Source: Mesorhizobium sp. (GTDB lineage: Bacteria > Pseudomonadota > Alphaproteobacteria > Rhizobiales > Rhizobiaceae). From it: DNA of 64,000 nucleotides. The position numbers and the translations under genes are program-made. Within the stretch, counting starts at the first letter, position 1, and each line of letters opens with the position of its first letter. The stretch lies in the NCBI RefSeq assembly GCF_016793485.1, contig NZ_JAEULZ010000033.1:50960-114959 (forward strand), read 5' to 3'. Below, piece after piece: positions 1 to 9,084 of the stretch. Under the pieces are notes generated by a model. That model worked only from the letters and a program-made list of their open reading frames with translations. It was not told the origin of the DNA and ran no database searches.

Positions 1-731
1 GTCGAGGTTTTTACGATGTTGTTCAGCGCGACCATGACAGGTTGCGAATCCGCGCCCGAGAAGATCACGGCGAAAAGGAAATCATTCCATACCTGGGTGA
101 ATTGCCAGATGAGGCTGACGATGATTATCGGCCCTGAGATCGGAACGATGATAGACCAGAATATCTGGAAGAAACTCGCGCCATCCACACGCGCTGCCCG
201 CACCAACTCCGGGGGCAGCGAGACATAGTAATTTCTGAAGAACATCGTCGTAAACGGAATGCCATACGCGATATGGACCAGCATCAATCCGCCATAGGAG
301 TTTGCAAGTCCCAACCAGCCCAGCACTTGCGCCATGGGCAGCAGGACGACCTGCAGGGGAATGAAGCATCCGAAGAGAAGCAGCGCGAAAAATACCTCGC
401 TTCCACGGAAGCGCCACTGGCTCAGGACATAGCCATTGAGCATACCCAGGAAAGTGGGAATAAGCGCCGTCGGGATGATCAGGATGACGGTGTTCAGGAA
501 ATAGCGCTGAATGCCTTCGCAGTTTATGCCCGTGCAGGCTCCGGACCAGGCCTTGGCGAAAGCGGCGAACGTCGGATCCCGTGGCAGGCTGAGTGCATTG
601 CCGATCTGGATCTCCGGCATTGTTTTCAGGCCGGTGCTTAGCATCACAGCCATCGGAAAGAGGTAGATGGCTGCAGCAAGGATCAGCCCGCCATAGATGG
701 CCACGCGCGAGAGGGGCAGGTAGCGGAGCAC
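1..731 (-). CDS. Carbohydrate ABC transporter permease, MalG type (3' end outside window)
   Basis: This is the second inner-membrane permease of a sugar ABC importer, cut by the window edge. Translating the complement from a GTG at 731 gives an open frame through position 1. It has an N-terminal membrane segment (LILAAAIYLFPMAVML), several more hydrophobic segments, and the EAA loop that contacts the ATPase (ELVRAARVDGASFFQIF). GTG lies three bases after the stop of the upstream permease; an in-frame TTG at 737 would overlap that stop. It is the last visible gene of the 6759-to-1 operon. The ATPase of this importer is not in the window and probably follows. Family assignment is firm; the exact sugar is inferred from the fucose-type neighbours. 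Confidence 0.88.
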   Translation of the reverse strand, partial: MLRYLPLSRVAIYGGLILAAAIYLFPMAVMLSTGLKTMPEIQIGNALSLPRDPTFAAFAKAWSGACTGINCEGIQRYFLNTVILIIPTALIPTFLGMLNGYVLSQWRFRGSEVFFALLLFGCFIPLQVVLLPMAQVLGWLGLANSYGGLMLVHIAYGIPFTTMFFRNYYVSLPPELVRAARVDGASFFQIFWSIIVPISGPIIIVSLIWQFTQVWNDFLFAVIFSGADSQPVMVALNNIVKTS

Positions 732-733
732 GC

Positions 734-1675
734 TCAACGCCCCCTTCTGATCTGTATGTAGAGGTAGGGCACGAGCAGAAGCGTCGCGACGCCCAGCATT
801 ATGATGGAGCTGGCCGCGCCAACGGCGATCTGGCTCCGCTCGAAGGAGTAGGCATACATGAAGGTCGCCGGCATGTCGGTCGCATAGCCGGGGCCGCCGT
901 TCGTCATGGCGACGACGAGGTCGAAGTTCTTGATGGCAAGGTGCCCGAGGATCACTGTCGCGCTGAAGATCACCGGTGCCAACAGGGGCAACACGATCTT
1001 CCAATAGATGTAGGGCATCGATGCGCCGTCGATCTGCGCGGCGCGGATAATGGACCCGTCGACACCCCGCAGACCGGCCAGCATCAGAACCATCACAAAG
1101 CCCGAACTTTGCCAGATGGCCGCGATCACCAGCGTGTAAATGGCAAGGCTGGGATTGATGATCCAGTCCAGCTTGAAGTCGACAAATCCCATGTCATAGG
1201 CGAATTTCTCGAGCCCGAGCCCCGGGTTGAAAATCCAGCGCCAAACCACGCCCGTCACGATGAGCGATAGCGACATGGGGAACAGGAAGATCATCCGCAG
1301 GAGACCTTCGCCGCGCACTTTCTGATCGAGCAGGATGGCAAGCAACAGGCCGAGGGCGAGGCTTATGGCGATGTAGAGCGACGCGTAGATGACGATGTTC
1401 GTCGCTGCCACGCCGAAGCGCTCCGTCGCGAACATCGCCCTGTAGGAATCGAACCCGACGAAATTGTATCTCGGAAGCATCCGCGATCCGGTGAACGACA
1501 GGACGCCTGTCCACACGATGAAAACGTATATCGCGGTGCCGGAAACCAGCAGCGTTGGAAACAGCGACAGCTTTGGCAACCAGCGCTCGGACCAGCCGAG
1601 GTAGCGGTTCGTCGACGCAGGCAGGGAGGTCGCGGCTGTTGCCGCGACCCCCTTGTTGCTATTGGCGAAGGGCAT
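734..1675 (-). CDS. Carbohydrate ABC transporter permease, MalF/UgpA type
   Basis: First inner-membrane permease of the sugar importer, 313 residues, usual for the family. The N-terminal tail is followed by about six membrane helices, the first near residues 37-60. The EAA loop reads GSIIRAAQIDGASMPYIYWK, close to the consensus that docks the ATPase. The ATG lies inside the 3' end of the binding-protein gene (17-base overlap), so translation is probably coupled. It should pair with the 1-731 permease and the 1659-2921 binding protein. Confidence 0.93.
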   Translation of the reverse strand: MPFANSNKGVAATAATSLPASTNRYLGWSERWLPKLSLFPTLLVSGTAIYVFIVWTGVLSFTGSRMLPRYNFVGFDSYRAMFATERFGVAATNIVIYASLYIAISLALGLLLAILLDQKVRGEGLLRMIFLFPMSLSLIVTGVVWRWIFNPGLGLEKFAYDMGFVDFKLDWIINPSLAIYTLVIAAIWQSSGFVMVLMLAGLRGVDGSIIRAAQIDGASMPYIYWKIVLPLLAPVIFSATVILGHLAIKNFDLVVAMTNGGPGYATDMPATFMYAYSFERSQIAVGAASSIIMLGVATLLLVPYLYIQIRRGR

Positions 1676-2921
1676 TGACGAAGCCTGCCTTGACCTCGTC
1701 GACCGTGACGCTGTCGTTGTTGAAGTAGTTGGTCAGAGCATCGAACATCGCGCCCTCGACCGCCGGGGGCACGGCCATCGAGATGGCGAAGCTCGGCATC
1801 AAGGTGTTCTGCGCCGCCGCCGCTTCCAAGCCTTCGCGGGAATTCAATGCGCAGCTGTCGAACTTCTCCAGTGATACCTTTTGGTTCACTGGGATGGACC
1901 CCTTCCGAAGGTTGAAAGCCTCCTGGAAGATCGGTTCCAGGATGGTTTTCGCCATGATCTGCTGTGCCTTCTTGGACTCCTCGTTCGTTGCTTCGAACAT
2001 CGCGAAACTGTCCGTATAGAACAGGAAGTCATCCTGCGTATTGGGCAGTGGCGTACAGGCATAGTCGACGCCAGGTTTAAGGTTCGCCGCAACGAACTCG
2101 CCCTTTGCATTGTCGCCCATGAACTGCATCGCAGCCTCGCCTGTGATGACCATGCCGGTCGCGAGATTCCAATCGCGGCCTGCGAAGTTCGGGTCCATCA
2201 GCGATTTCAGCCGACGGAAGATGTCCAGAGCTTCCGCGAAAGCCGGGTTTTCGACGGCAGTGGCATCGCGTTCGACGAACAGCCGACGATACGTCTCCGG
2301 TCCGCCATCGACGCTTATCAGAATGTTTTCGAACAGCATGGCTTCCTGCCAGGGCTGTCCGCCATGCGCGATCGGCACGACGCCCGCCTTGCGCAGCGCT
2401 TCGCCGACGGCGAACACCTCGTCCCACGTGGTGGGAATCGAAAGGCCGTGCTCTGCAAGAACCTTCGAGTTCGACCAGATGTAGTTGGAGCGGTGAATGT
2501 TCACCGGGACGGCGACATAGCTGCCGTCGAACTTCGCGATGTTCTGGATCGCCTCGGGTAGGATGCCATCCCAGTCATTTTCGGCGGCGACTTCATCCAG
2601 CGTTGTCAGAAGACCTTCCTGACCCCATTCACGCACGGCCTGTGCAAGCATCTGGGCGGCGGTCGGCGGATTGCCGGCGAGGATGCGGGACTTCAGCACC
2701 GTCAGCGCACTGCTTCCTGCACCACCGGCAACTGCGAAATCTGTCCAGCCGACGCCCTGTTCTGCGAGTTGCTCTTTCAGCACTCCTATGGCCGCAGCCT
2801 CGCCACCGGACGTCCACCAGTGGAGCACCTCCACATCCGCGGCGCGCGCCTGCGACATCGCGACAGCAGGCAGCGCCATGCCCAAAAGCAGTAGTGTTTT
2901 CAGTTTACCTAGCGATCGCAT
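1659..2921 (-). CDS. Sugar ABC transporter substrate-binding protein (family 1)
   Basis: Periplasmic solute-binding protein of the sugar importer, about 420 residues. A Sec signal peptide (MRSLGKLKTLLLLGMALP, then a cut near SQARA-AD) precedes a mature protein beginning DVEVLHWWTSGGE, typical of glucose/maltose-type family 1 binding proteins. I chose the ATG at 2921 because GGAGGAG stands seven bases before it; an in-frame ATG at 2957 would overlap the upstream oxidoreductase and leave the signal peptide internal. It lies 25 bases after the GMC gene in the same operon. The ligand is not visible; the surrounding enzymes suggest fucose or a related aldose or glycoside. Confidence 0.92.
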   Translation of the reverse strand: MRSLGKLKTLLLLGMALPAVAMSQARAADVEVLHWWTSGGEAAAIGVLKEQLAEQGVGWTDFAVAGGAGSSALTVLKSRILAGNPPTAAQMLAQAVREWGQEGLLTTLDEVAAENDWDGILPEAIQNIAKFDGSYVAVPVNIHRSNYIWSNSKVLAEHGLSIPTTWDEVFAVGEALRKAGVVPIAHGGQPWQEAMLFENILISVDGGPETYRRLFVERDATAVENPAFAEALDIFRRLKSLMDPNFAGRDWNLATGMVITGEAAMQFMGDNAKGEFVAANLKPGVDYACTPLPNTQDDFLFYTDSFAMFEATNEESKKAQQIMAKTILEPIFQEAFNLRKGSIPVNQKVSLEKFDSCALNSREGLEAAAAQNTLMPSFAISMAVPPAVEGAMFDALTNYFNNDSVTVDEVKAGFVNALRQ

Positions 2922-2946
2922 TACGACTCCTCCATTGCGATTGTGA

Positions 2947-4461
2947 TCAGTGACCAAGGCCGGCGAGATGATCCCCGACGCGCAGAGCCTGCGCGGCGAT
3001 CGTCAGCGACGGATTGAGGGATGTGGAAGATGGCAGGAAGGACGCATCGACCACGTAAAGGTTTTCGACGTCCCACACCCGATTGTGTGGGGTCAGGACG
3101 GAAGTCTTCGCATCGGTGCCGAACCGCATGGTTCCGCATTGATGCAGCGAGACTTCGATGCCGAGTTTGCGGCTGATTGCGACCGGATAACCGCAGGCTC
3201 GCAGGTGCCGTTTCCAGATGCGGACAAGCTCGCCATGCGATTCGAGATTGTTCGCCCGGTATGCGAGCCTGATCGTGCCGTCGTTGTCCACGAGCACGCG
3301 GTTCTCGGGATCGGGCAAATCCTCCGACATTGCCAGCCAGTCAACTGAGTGGTCTGTGATCTTGGAGAGGAACCACTTCGGCAGCGGGACCTCCGCGGCC
3401 AGCATGCCCGGTCGAAGGCGCCCGACGCCCTGTATATGCCCCAGCGGATAGGGCTTTTCCGCATTGGCGAAATAGTAATCGTTCAGGCCAAGCGTCTTCT
3501 GGAATGACGTCCGGTTTATCTCGAACGGCGAAAGCGCCATGATGATCGTGTTGTTGTGGGCCATGTAGTTGCGGCCCACCAGATCGGATTCGTTGTTACC
3601 GAGTCCCCGTTTGTGCTGGTCGTTCGCCGAGCGCAGCATCAACGCGGCGGAGTTGATGGCTCCGCAACTTGAGACAATAAGATCACCCTCGATTTTCCGG
3701 AGCTCGCCGTCGATGGTCACCTCGACGTGGGTGGCGCGGTTGCCTGCGCTGTTTGTCAGGATGCGGTGGACCATCGCGCCGGTCACCAAGGTGATCCCGC
3801 CCTTGGCCAGGGCAGGATCGATGAAGCTGCGTTCGGCGTCGCCCTTCGCACCCACCTTGCACGGGAAGCCGTCGCATGTGCTGCAGCGGACGCAGTTGCC
3901 GTCTTTTTGGTAATCTACGGCCATGGGCAGCCGGAAGGGCCGCAATCCCTTGGCGCGCAGCTTGTCCGCCATACGCTGGATGACCGGCTCATGACCCATC
4001 GCGGGATAGGGAAAACTGGTCTTTCGTGGCGGCTCGAGCGGGTCATCGCCGCGCTCGCCATGCGTACCCATCATGGCTTCCGCTCTATCGTAGTAGGAAT
4101 CCAGGTCCGCATAGGAAATCGGCCAGCCGGGAGATGTCCCGCCCTTGCAGGCAAACTCCTTGAAGTCCTGTTCGCGGAAGCGGACGGTCGCAGCACCGAA
4201 GAACTTGCTGTTTCCTCCAACGTAATAATAGATGCCCGGCTCGAACTCGTTTCCGTCACCGTCGCGCCACGTCTCGCCGGAAACGTACTTCTTGTCCTTG
4301 AAGACGGCATCGACGCTCCAGTTGTCTGCCTCTTTGGGCAGGCGAACGCCACGCTCAAGCATCAGGATTTTCTTGTCCGGCGATGCCAGCCTGTGAGCCA
4401 GTGCGCCGCCGCCAACGCCGCTTCCGACGATGATGATGTCGTAATGCGCTGCGAGCGTCAC
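2947..4461 (-). CDS. GMC-family FAD-dependent oxidoreductase
   Basis: A 504-residue glucose-methanol-choline type oxidoreductase. The N-terminal FAD-binding motif is IIVGSGVGGGALAHRLA (residues 9-25), with MLERG ending the second strand. The C-terminal half has HQCGTMRFG and SLNPSLTIAAQA, matching the conserved GMC end with its catalytic histidine. A cysteine cluster, CVRCSTCDGFPC, lies in the substrate region; similar clusters occur in bacterial sugar-oxidising GMC proteins. No signal peptide is evident. The start overlaps the FucU-like gene by four bases (ATGA). It probably oxidises a sugar or sugar derivative imported by the same operon; the substrate is inferred only from context. Confidence 0.9.
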   Translation of the reverse strand: MTLAAHYDIIIVGSGVGGGALAHRLASPDKKILMLERGVRLPKEADNWSVDAVFKDKKYVSGETWRDGDGNEFEPGIYYYVGGNSKFFGAATVRFREQDFKEFACKGGTSPGWPISYADLDSYYDRAEAMMGTHGERGDDPLEPPRKTSFPYPAMGHEPVIQRMADKLRAKGLRPFRLPMAVDYQKDGNCVRCSTCDGFPCKVGAKGDAERSFIDPALAKGGITLVTGAMVHRILTNSAGNRATHVEVTIDGELRKIEGDLIVSSCGAINSAALMLRSANDQHKRGLGNNESDLVGRNYMAHNNTIIMALSPFEINRTSFQKTLGLNDYYFANAEKPYPLGHIQGVGRLRPGMLAAEVPLPKWFLSKITDHSVDWLAMSEDLPDPENRVLVDNDGTIRLAYRANNLESHGELVRIWKRHLRACGYPVAISRKLGIEVSLHQCGTMRFGTDAKTSVLTPHNRVWDVENLYVVDASFLPSSTSLNPSLTIAAQALRVGDHLAGLGH

Positions 4462-4901
4462 TGGCTTGCCTCTTGCGCGACGACGCCCTTGCGCAGGATC
4501 AGGTCGCCATAGAAGAGGCTCTCTCCGGTCGCGACCACAGCGTATGCGGAACGCGCACGAGTATAAAAATCCACACGAGCGAGTTGCGCTACTCTGAAGT
4601 CTTCGCCCAGCGCGCCGCGAAGCGTGTCCTGCATCAGAGCCAGCGCAGGCGCCAGCGTTCCGTCGCCGTCGATCACTGCCATGCCCATTGCCGGATCGGG
4701 CTCGAAATCATCAACCGGAAACAGCGTCAGGATGGCCGACAGGACCGGGATTATGCCGTGCCCATCGAGGCGTACGAGCCGGTTGGCGACTGTCGCTGCC
4801 GGAAAATTGCGATCTCCAAGCACGATCTCGTCCCCATGGCCCATTTCGGCGAGAATCTTCAGCAATTCGGGGCTGATGAGGGGGGAAATGCCGAGCAGCA
4901 T
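4458..4901 (-). CDS. RbsD/FucU family sugar mutarotase (L-fucose mutarotase-like)
   Basis: A 147-residue RbsD/FucU protein. These decamers interconvert anomers of free sugars so that the enzyme needing one anomer is not rate-limited. The N-terminal signature is LLKILAEMGHGDEIVLGDRN with the catalytic histidine, and the end has SAYAVVATGESLFYGDLILRKGV with the conserved Tyr/Gly pattern. Length fits FucU (about 140). It lies 27 bases after the lactonase gene and overlaps the GMC gene by four bases. With a fuconolactonase-like enzyme and an aldose dehydrogenase beside it, the fucose assignment is favoured over ribose, but sequence alone does not separate them firmly. Confidence 0.9.
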   Translation of the reverse strand: MLLGISPLISPELLKILAEMGHGDEIVLGDRNFPAATVANRLVRLDGHGIIPVLSAILTLFPVDDFEPDPAMGMAVIDGDGTLAPALALMQDTLRGALGEDFRVAQLARVDFYTRARSAYAVVATGESLFYGDLILRKGVVAQEASQ

Positions 4902-4928
4902 TGATGTGGTCTCCGATGGCCTGGCTGA

Positions 4929-5762
4929 TCAGTGGTTTCTGCGCCGGTAGGCGCGGTCTGCGGTTCCGCGCCATATCTGCTCCCGGTCACCCTCGGGCAA
5001 GGTGGCGAGCAGGCTCTCCGTGGCCTCGACCCAGGGGTCGTAACCTCCGGCCAACACCGAGACCGGCCAGTCGCTGCCCCACATGAGGCGCTCGGCTCCG
5101 AACACGGCCAGAAGGTGCTCCACATATGGCCGCAGATCATCCACGCTCCAGTCGCTGCGAGCCTCCGTGACGAGGCCGGAAAGCTTGCATTTGGCGCGGG
5201 TGTTGTCGGCAATGGCCCGCATCGCTGTGGCCCAGGGTTCGAACTGGCCGTCGCGAATCTGCGGTTTGGCCCCGTGATCGATAATCACGTCGAGGTCCGG
5301 ATAGCGGTTCAGAAAATGGCGAAGGTCGTCAATCTGGCGCGGGAAGACGAGAGCCTCGAATACGAGTCCTCGCTCCTGCAAATCCCGCATCGGGCGTTCG
5401 AGCGCCGGGTTGCGAAGCCACCCGTCCGCCAGCCATTGCACCATTGGACGGATACCCAGCAACAGCGCATCGCTTGCAAGACGCTCAATGTCGGCGAGAG
5501 CGGTGCCTCCAACGAGGTCCACCCAGCCGATCACCCCGCGAACGAAATCCGTTCTGCCGGCGAGGTCGAGAAGAAACTCGGTTTCAGCGATCGTCTCGGT
5601 ACATTGCACCAGGATTGTTTCGCTGATGCCATGGCGGAGGAGGAATGGCCTCAGATGGACTGGCATGAAATCGACGCGGATTTGGTCGACGTCATCAGTC
5701 ATCCAGGGGTAGTCCCCTCTTTGCGGCTTCCAGAAGTGCTGGTGGCTATCTATGCGGGACAT
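4929..5762 (-). CDS. Amidohydrolase-2 family lactonase (L-fuconolactonase-like)
   Basis: A 277-residue metal-dependent hydrolase of the amidohydrolase-2 family, which includes L-fuconolactone and L-rhamnono-lactone hydrolases. It starts MSRIDSHQHFWKPQRGDYPW, with the HxH metal ligands and the HFW..DYPW pattern shared by sugar lactonases. Further ligands are in IIDHGAKP (histidine) and LMWGSDWPVS (aspartate). It is one base downstream of the aldo/keto reductase stop, so the pair is co-translated. In oxidative fucose degradation a dehydrogenase makes the 1,5-lactone and this class opens it to the acid. The exact lactone is inferred. Confidence 0.9.
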   Translation of the reverse strand: MSRIDSHQHFWKPQRGDYPWMTDDVDQIRVDFMPVHLRPFLLRHGISETILVQCTETIAETEFLLDLAGRTDFVRGVIGWVDLVGGTALADIERLASDALLLGIRPMVQWLADGWLRNPALERPMRDLQERGLVFEALVFPRQIDDLRHFLNRYPDLDVIIDHGAKPQIRDGQFEPWATAMRAIADNTRAKCKLSGLVTEARSDWSVDDLRPYVEHLLAVFGAERLMWGSDWPVSVLAGGYDPWVEATESLLATLPEGDREQIWRGTADRAYRRRNH

Positions 5763-5763
5763 G

Positions 5764-6759
5764 TCAGGCTGCCTGGTCGAGCAAGTCTCGGGATTTCAGA
5801 TCTCGCCAATAGGCAGCGGGAATGCTCGACCCGGTCCACTGGGCGATCTGCTCCATCTCGGTCGCGCTCGATGCGCCGGAAAGAACACAGGCAACGGCGG
5901 ACTGCCGTAGAGGCATCGCAAGAGCGGCTGCGGCGAGTGCTATGCCATGGCTGCGACCGACTGAATCGATGGCGCGTGCCCGATCGACGATATCCGAGGG
6001 CGCCTCCAGATAATTGTAGGTCGGGCGCTTCGCGTCAGGGTTGATCAGGATCCCGGAGTTGAAGACGCCGCCGAGGAAGATCGAGACCTGCTTGCGTTCA
6101 CAAGCGGGAAAGAGGGATTGGAGGGGTCCTTGCTCAAGGAGCGTGTAGCGCCCGGCAAGGAGAATGCAGTCGATGTCGGTGTCCCGCAGCATATCGAGGC
6201 AGACTCTGGTGTCGTTCACACCGATCCCGATTGCCTTGATCTGACCGTCCGCCTTCAGCGAGGCCAGCGCCCTGTACGCTCCTTCGACCGCCTCGCGGTA
6301 TACAGCGGGTTGCCGCTCGGAACCGTGCGTGTCGGCGCCGATGTCGTGGATGAACATGATGTCGATGGACCCGAGGCCGAGGCGATGCAGGCTCGCCTCG
6401 TAGCTGCGCATCGCGGCGTCATAGCTGTAGTCGAACACCGCCCTGAACGGCATGTTTGACTTGAACGGATCCGTGTCGAGATCTCGACTTCCAGGAACGA
6501 GCAGACGACCGACCTTCGAAGAGATGACGTAGCTGTCTTCCGGCTTGTCGCGCAGGAAGTCGCCCAGCCGCCGCTCGCTTTGACCATAGCCGTACATCGG
6601 AGCGGTATCGAAATAGCGGACGCCGTGATTCCAGGCCGATGCGAGGGCTTCACGCGCATCGACCTCAGCAACTGGCCGATACATGGAACCGATTCCGGTC
6701 CCTCCAAACCCGAACGAAGTCACCGAGACGGACGTTGCGCCAACCCTTCTCTTGTCCAT
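5764..6759 (-). CDS. Aldo/keto reductase (L-fucose / D-threo-aldose 1-dehydrogenase-like)
   Basis: An aldo/keto reductase of about 331 residues. It begins MDKRRVGATSVSVTSFGFGG and carries GVRYFDTAPMYGYGQSERRLG (catalytic Asp and Tyr), VISSKVGRLL (Lys) and DIMFIHDIG (His), the full tetrad. This subfamily contains NAD(P)-linked L-fucose dehydrogenases and pyridoxal 4-dehydrogenases. The ATG at 6759 follows GGGAGGAGGG; the frame stays open upstream to 7026, but that part overlaps the divergent regulator and promoter. It is the first gene of the operon, likely oxidising the sugar at C1 before the lactonase acts. Confidence 0.9.
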   Translation of the reverse strand: MDKRRVGATSVSVTSFGFGGTGIGSMYRPVAEVDAREALASAWNHGVRYFDTAPMYGYGQSERRLGDFLRDKPEDSYVISSKVGRLLVPGSRDLDTDPFKSNMPFRAVFDYSYDAAMRSYEASLHRLGLGSIDIMFIHDIGADTHGSERQPAVYREAVEGAYRALASLKADGQIKAIGIGVNDTRVCLDMLRDTDIDCILLAGRYTLLEQGPLQSLFPACERKQVSIFLGGVFNSGILINPDAKRPTYNYLEAPSDIVDRARAIDSVGRSHGIALAAAALAMPLRQSAVACVLSGASSATEMEQIAQWTGSSIPAAYWRDLKSRDLLDQAA

Positions 6760-6793
6760 CTGGCCACCCTCCTCCCGACAGCGGCAATTCCCA

Positions 6794-6815
6794 ATATTGC
6801 AATATATCGATATAT
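6794..6815. promoter_or_regulatory. Overlapping palindromes in a divergent promoter (likely GntR operator)
   Basis: Two perfect AT-rich palindromes overlap here: ATATTGCAATAT at 6794-6805 and ATATATCGATATAT at 6802-6815, followed by ATATCGGTATAT. They sit in the 114-base gap between the aldo/keto reductase start (6759) and the GntR start (6874), in otherwise GC-rich DNA. FCD-type GntR dimers bind short AT-rich palindromes, so this is the natural operator for the adjacent regulator. No clear -35/-10 pair was assigned. Confidence 0.6.
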
Positions 6816-6873
6816 CGGTATATCTCTGGATAGGCGCTGTCAATAGGACTATCGATGCGCAATGGGAGGCGGA

Positions 6874-7584
6874 ATGAGCAGCGACGATTTTGCGGAACTC
6901 GTGCTCCAGAGGGGCGCCGACGGTATCGTCTTCGAAACCAATTCGAAGGCGAAACAAATCTACGAGATCATCCGTTGGCGTATCGTGACGTTGGCGATGA
7001 AGCCCGGTGAGGTCATCAACGAACACGAGATCGCGGAAGAGTTTGGGGTGTCGCGGACGCCGGTCCGTGAAGCCGTCAAAAAGCTTGAAGAGGAATGGCT
7101 GGTTTCCGTACAGCGCCGTACTACGGTTGGCCAGATCATGGTGCCCATCGTGGAACAGGGGATGGTCATCCGGCAGACGCTGGAACTTCTGGGCATCGAG
7201 CGGGCGGCTGAGCGGATCACTGATAGCCAGTTGGACATGCTGGACGAGCGAATCTATCGCATGGGCCGGGTGATGGCCCGTGGAGAATTCGATGGCTACC
7301 TAAAGATTGACGACGACTTCCACCGCCTCATCAACATGTTCAGCGGATATCCAACGATGTGGCAGCTGATCCACCAATCAAAAGGCCATCTCGACCGCGT
7401 GCGCCATCTGAGCGCATTCGAGCCAAGCTATCTCGGCATCATAAACGACCAGCACATCCACATCTTCAAGGCGCTTCAGGCGCGGGATGCATCCCAGGCG
7501 AAAGAAGCGCTAAGGACGCACCTGGACACCACTTTCGAGAGAATTCGAACGCTGACGTCGAAACTAGGCAAGGCGTCGGGTTAG
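6874..7584 (+). CDS. GntR-family transcriptional regulator, FCD subfamily
   Basis: A regulator of about 236 residues. The N-terminal winged helix-turn-helix has KQIYEIIRWRIVTLAMKPGE and EIAEEFGVSRTPVREAVKKL, a textbook GntR recognition helix. The C-terminal all-helical FCD domain carries the conserved metal-binding pattern (DDDFHRLI, then INDQHIHIFKAL). I chose ATG 6874 because GGGAGG stands just before it; an ATG at 6862 would place that sequence inside the gene. It is divergent from the fucose-type operon and most likely represses it, released by a sugar acid or lactone. The ligand is not visible. Confidence 0.92.
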   Translation: MSSDDFAELVLQRGADGIVFETNSKAKQIYEIIRWRIVTLAMKPGEVINEHEIAEEFGVSRTPVREAVKKLEEEWLVSVQRRTTVGQIMVPIVEQGMVIRQTLELLGIERAAERITDSQLDMLDERIYRMGRVMARGEFDGYLKIDDDFHRLINMFSGYPTMWQLIHQSKGHLDRVRHLSAFEPSYLGIINDQHIHIFKALQARDASQAKEALRTHLDTTFERIRTLTSKLGKASG

Positions 7585-7707
7585 CCCGCTGACAACAGTG
7601 AGCCGCGTCAAGGTCGCGTTTGTCGGCTGCTTAAGCATGCGTCTGCTGTCCACGTCGGTAGCGCGATGACGCTGGCAGAGATGGTCGAGCGGGATCGAAG
7701 CGCCGAT

Positions 7708-7985
7708 ATGACCGACAGCACCATTGTCCGGGCACATCATTGTACGGTCGGCGTAAAAAGCGGCTAAGGAGGACGAGGCGCTTGGCCGATCGCGCGGCGG
7801 CGTCACCACCAGACTCGAGGCCCGATGCGATGCGAAAGGCCGCCGGCTCGGCTTAGTCCTGAAGCCCCGGCAGACGCGTGGCATCCAGGTCGTCGCGCCT
7901 TTGTTCAGGATGATTTCCGACCGGATCGAGGCGCTTCTCTTCAACGAGCTAAAGAACTGGCGCCGCGTCGCCACCCGCGCTTCGA
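7708..7985 (+). pseudogene. IS5-family transposase remnant, frameshifted and internally deleted
   Basis: Two frames together spell part of an IS5-type DDE transposase. From 7708: MTDSTIVRAHHCTVGVK, the usual first catalytic-Asp region, ending at a stop. From 7772 in the next frame: DEALGRSRGGVTTRLEARC, then GLVLKPRQTRG and APLFRMISDRIEA. The text then jumps straight to LLFNELKNWRRVATR, which in intact elements lies some 60 residues later. The copy therefore has a frameshift and an internal deletion, and lacks both ends. No inverted repeats were recognised. The whole 7585-8004 gap holds only this remnant. It marks an old insertion between the two sugar loci. Confidence 0.8.
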
Positions 7986-8004
7986 ATCGCCCGACGGTTC
8001 CGCT

Positions 8005-9072
8005 TCATGAACCAGCACGGGCCAGGATACGGGCCGGGTTGTCGATGAAAAAGCGGTCGATGGTCACCTGGTCTAGCCCCGCCTGGCGCATGTAATGGCT
8101 GAAATCCGTCAGCACATGGGAATAACCCCAGCCGCCGAAGCTCTGCAGATAGTGCTTGTGGCCGACATCCTGTGACAGCATCAACTGCCCTCCGAACCCG
8201 CGCTTGCACAGCAGCGCCAGTGCCTTCGCACGCTCGCGGTCTGACGGCATCCACCATTGGTGATCGGACGTCATGAAGTAGCTTGAATTGCCGCAGAGAT
8301 CGAATTCCACATTGGCGCCGCGGTCGAGCAGACTGGCGACATAGTCGACCGCCTCAGCGAACTCGATGTCGAGATGCGCCAGCGAGACGTCGATGTGGTC
8401 GAGGACGATCTTCTCCGGCGCGACGCCTTCGCCGATCAGGATGTCGAGCACCTCGTTCCCGCGCCTTGCCGGCGAATGGACATGGACCGTGATCGGCAGG
8501 CCCGATTCCATCTGCGCGCGTGCTGCGGCGCGCAGGACCTTTTTCTCGCGGGGATGGATCGGGTCATACGTTCCGATCTCGCCGATGATGCCCGGCTTGA
8601 TTCCGGTACCGTCGATTCCATCGTTGATCTCCTTCAGGAACGACGCGGCGAGCTGCTGTTCGCTCATGCCTTCGACATAGGCAGGGTGCGAGGAGTGGAT
8701 GTAGTGTCCGAGCCCCGCCAGCACGTGCACACCGGTCCGCCGCGACACCTCCGCCAAGGCGGTCACGTTGCGGCCGATGTCGACCAGCGTCACGTCGACG
8801 ATTGTGCCGCCACCGGCCTTCTTGAACAGTTCCACCTCTCGCACGGCGAGATCGACGTCGTCCAGGATGCAGTTGTCGCGATTGCCATAGGGGTCGCGTC
8901 GAAGATGGTAAAGCGCCTCTATCGTGACGGGGTCGTAGTAGGTGCCGGGATCTTCGCCTGCCGCCGGCGGCTGCAGATAGCAGCTCAGATCGATGAAGAG
9001 ATGCTCGTGGCTGATAGTCTTGCCGAGTTCCGATGCATCGATCGGACCCAGAACCGTCATCACTTCCGCCAT
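8005..9072 (-). CDS. Phosphotriesterase-family hydrolase (putative sugar lactonase)
   Basis: A 355-residue (beta/alpha)8 metal hydrolase of the phosphotriesterase family. The ligands are visible in order: HxH in ISHEHLFID (about residues 19-21), a bridging Glu in GIIGEIGTYD, His in ITVHVHSPARRG, His in LDHIDVS and Asp in LSQDVGHK. The bridging residue is Glu rather than the carboxylated Lys of true phosphotriesterases, as in PHP-type and some lactonase members. It lies 12 bases after the sugar ABC ATPase gene, as the last gene of that operon. With an epimerase and two oxidoreductases in the partner operon, hydrolysis of a sugar lactone is the most economical role; this is inference. Confidence 0.88.
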   Translation of the reverse strand: MAEVMTVLGPIDASELGKTISHEHLFIDLSCYLQPPAAGEDPGTYYDPVTIEALYHLRRDPYGNRDNCILDDVDLAVREVELFKKAGGGTIVDVTLVDIGRNVTALAEVSRRTGVHVLAGLGHYIHSSHPAYVEGMSEQQLAASFLKEINDGIDGTGIKPGIIGEIGTYDPIHPREKKVLRAAARAQMESGLPITVHVHSPARRGNEVLDILIGEGVAPEKIVLDHIDVSLAHLDIEFAEAVDYVASLLDRGANVEFDLCGNSSYFMTSDHQWWMPSDRERAKALALLCKRGFGGQLMLSQDVGHKHYLQSFGGWGYSHVLTDFSHYMRQAGLDQVTIDRFFIDNPARILARAGS

Positions 9073-9084
9073 GGCACAAACCTT

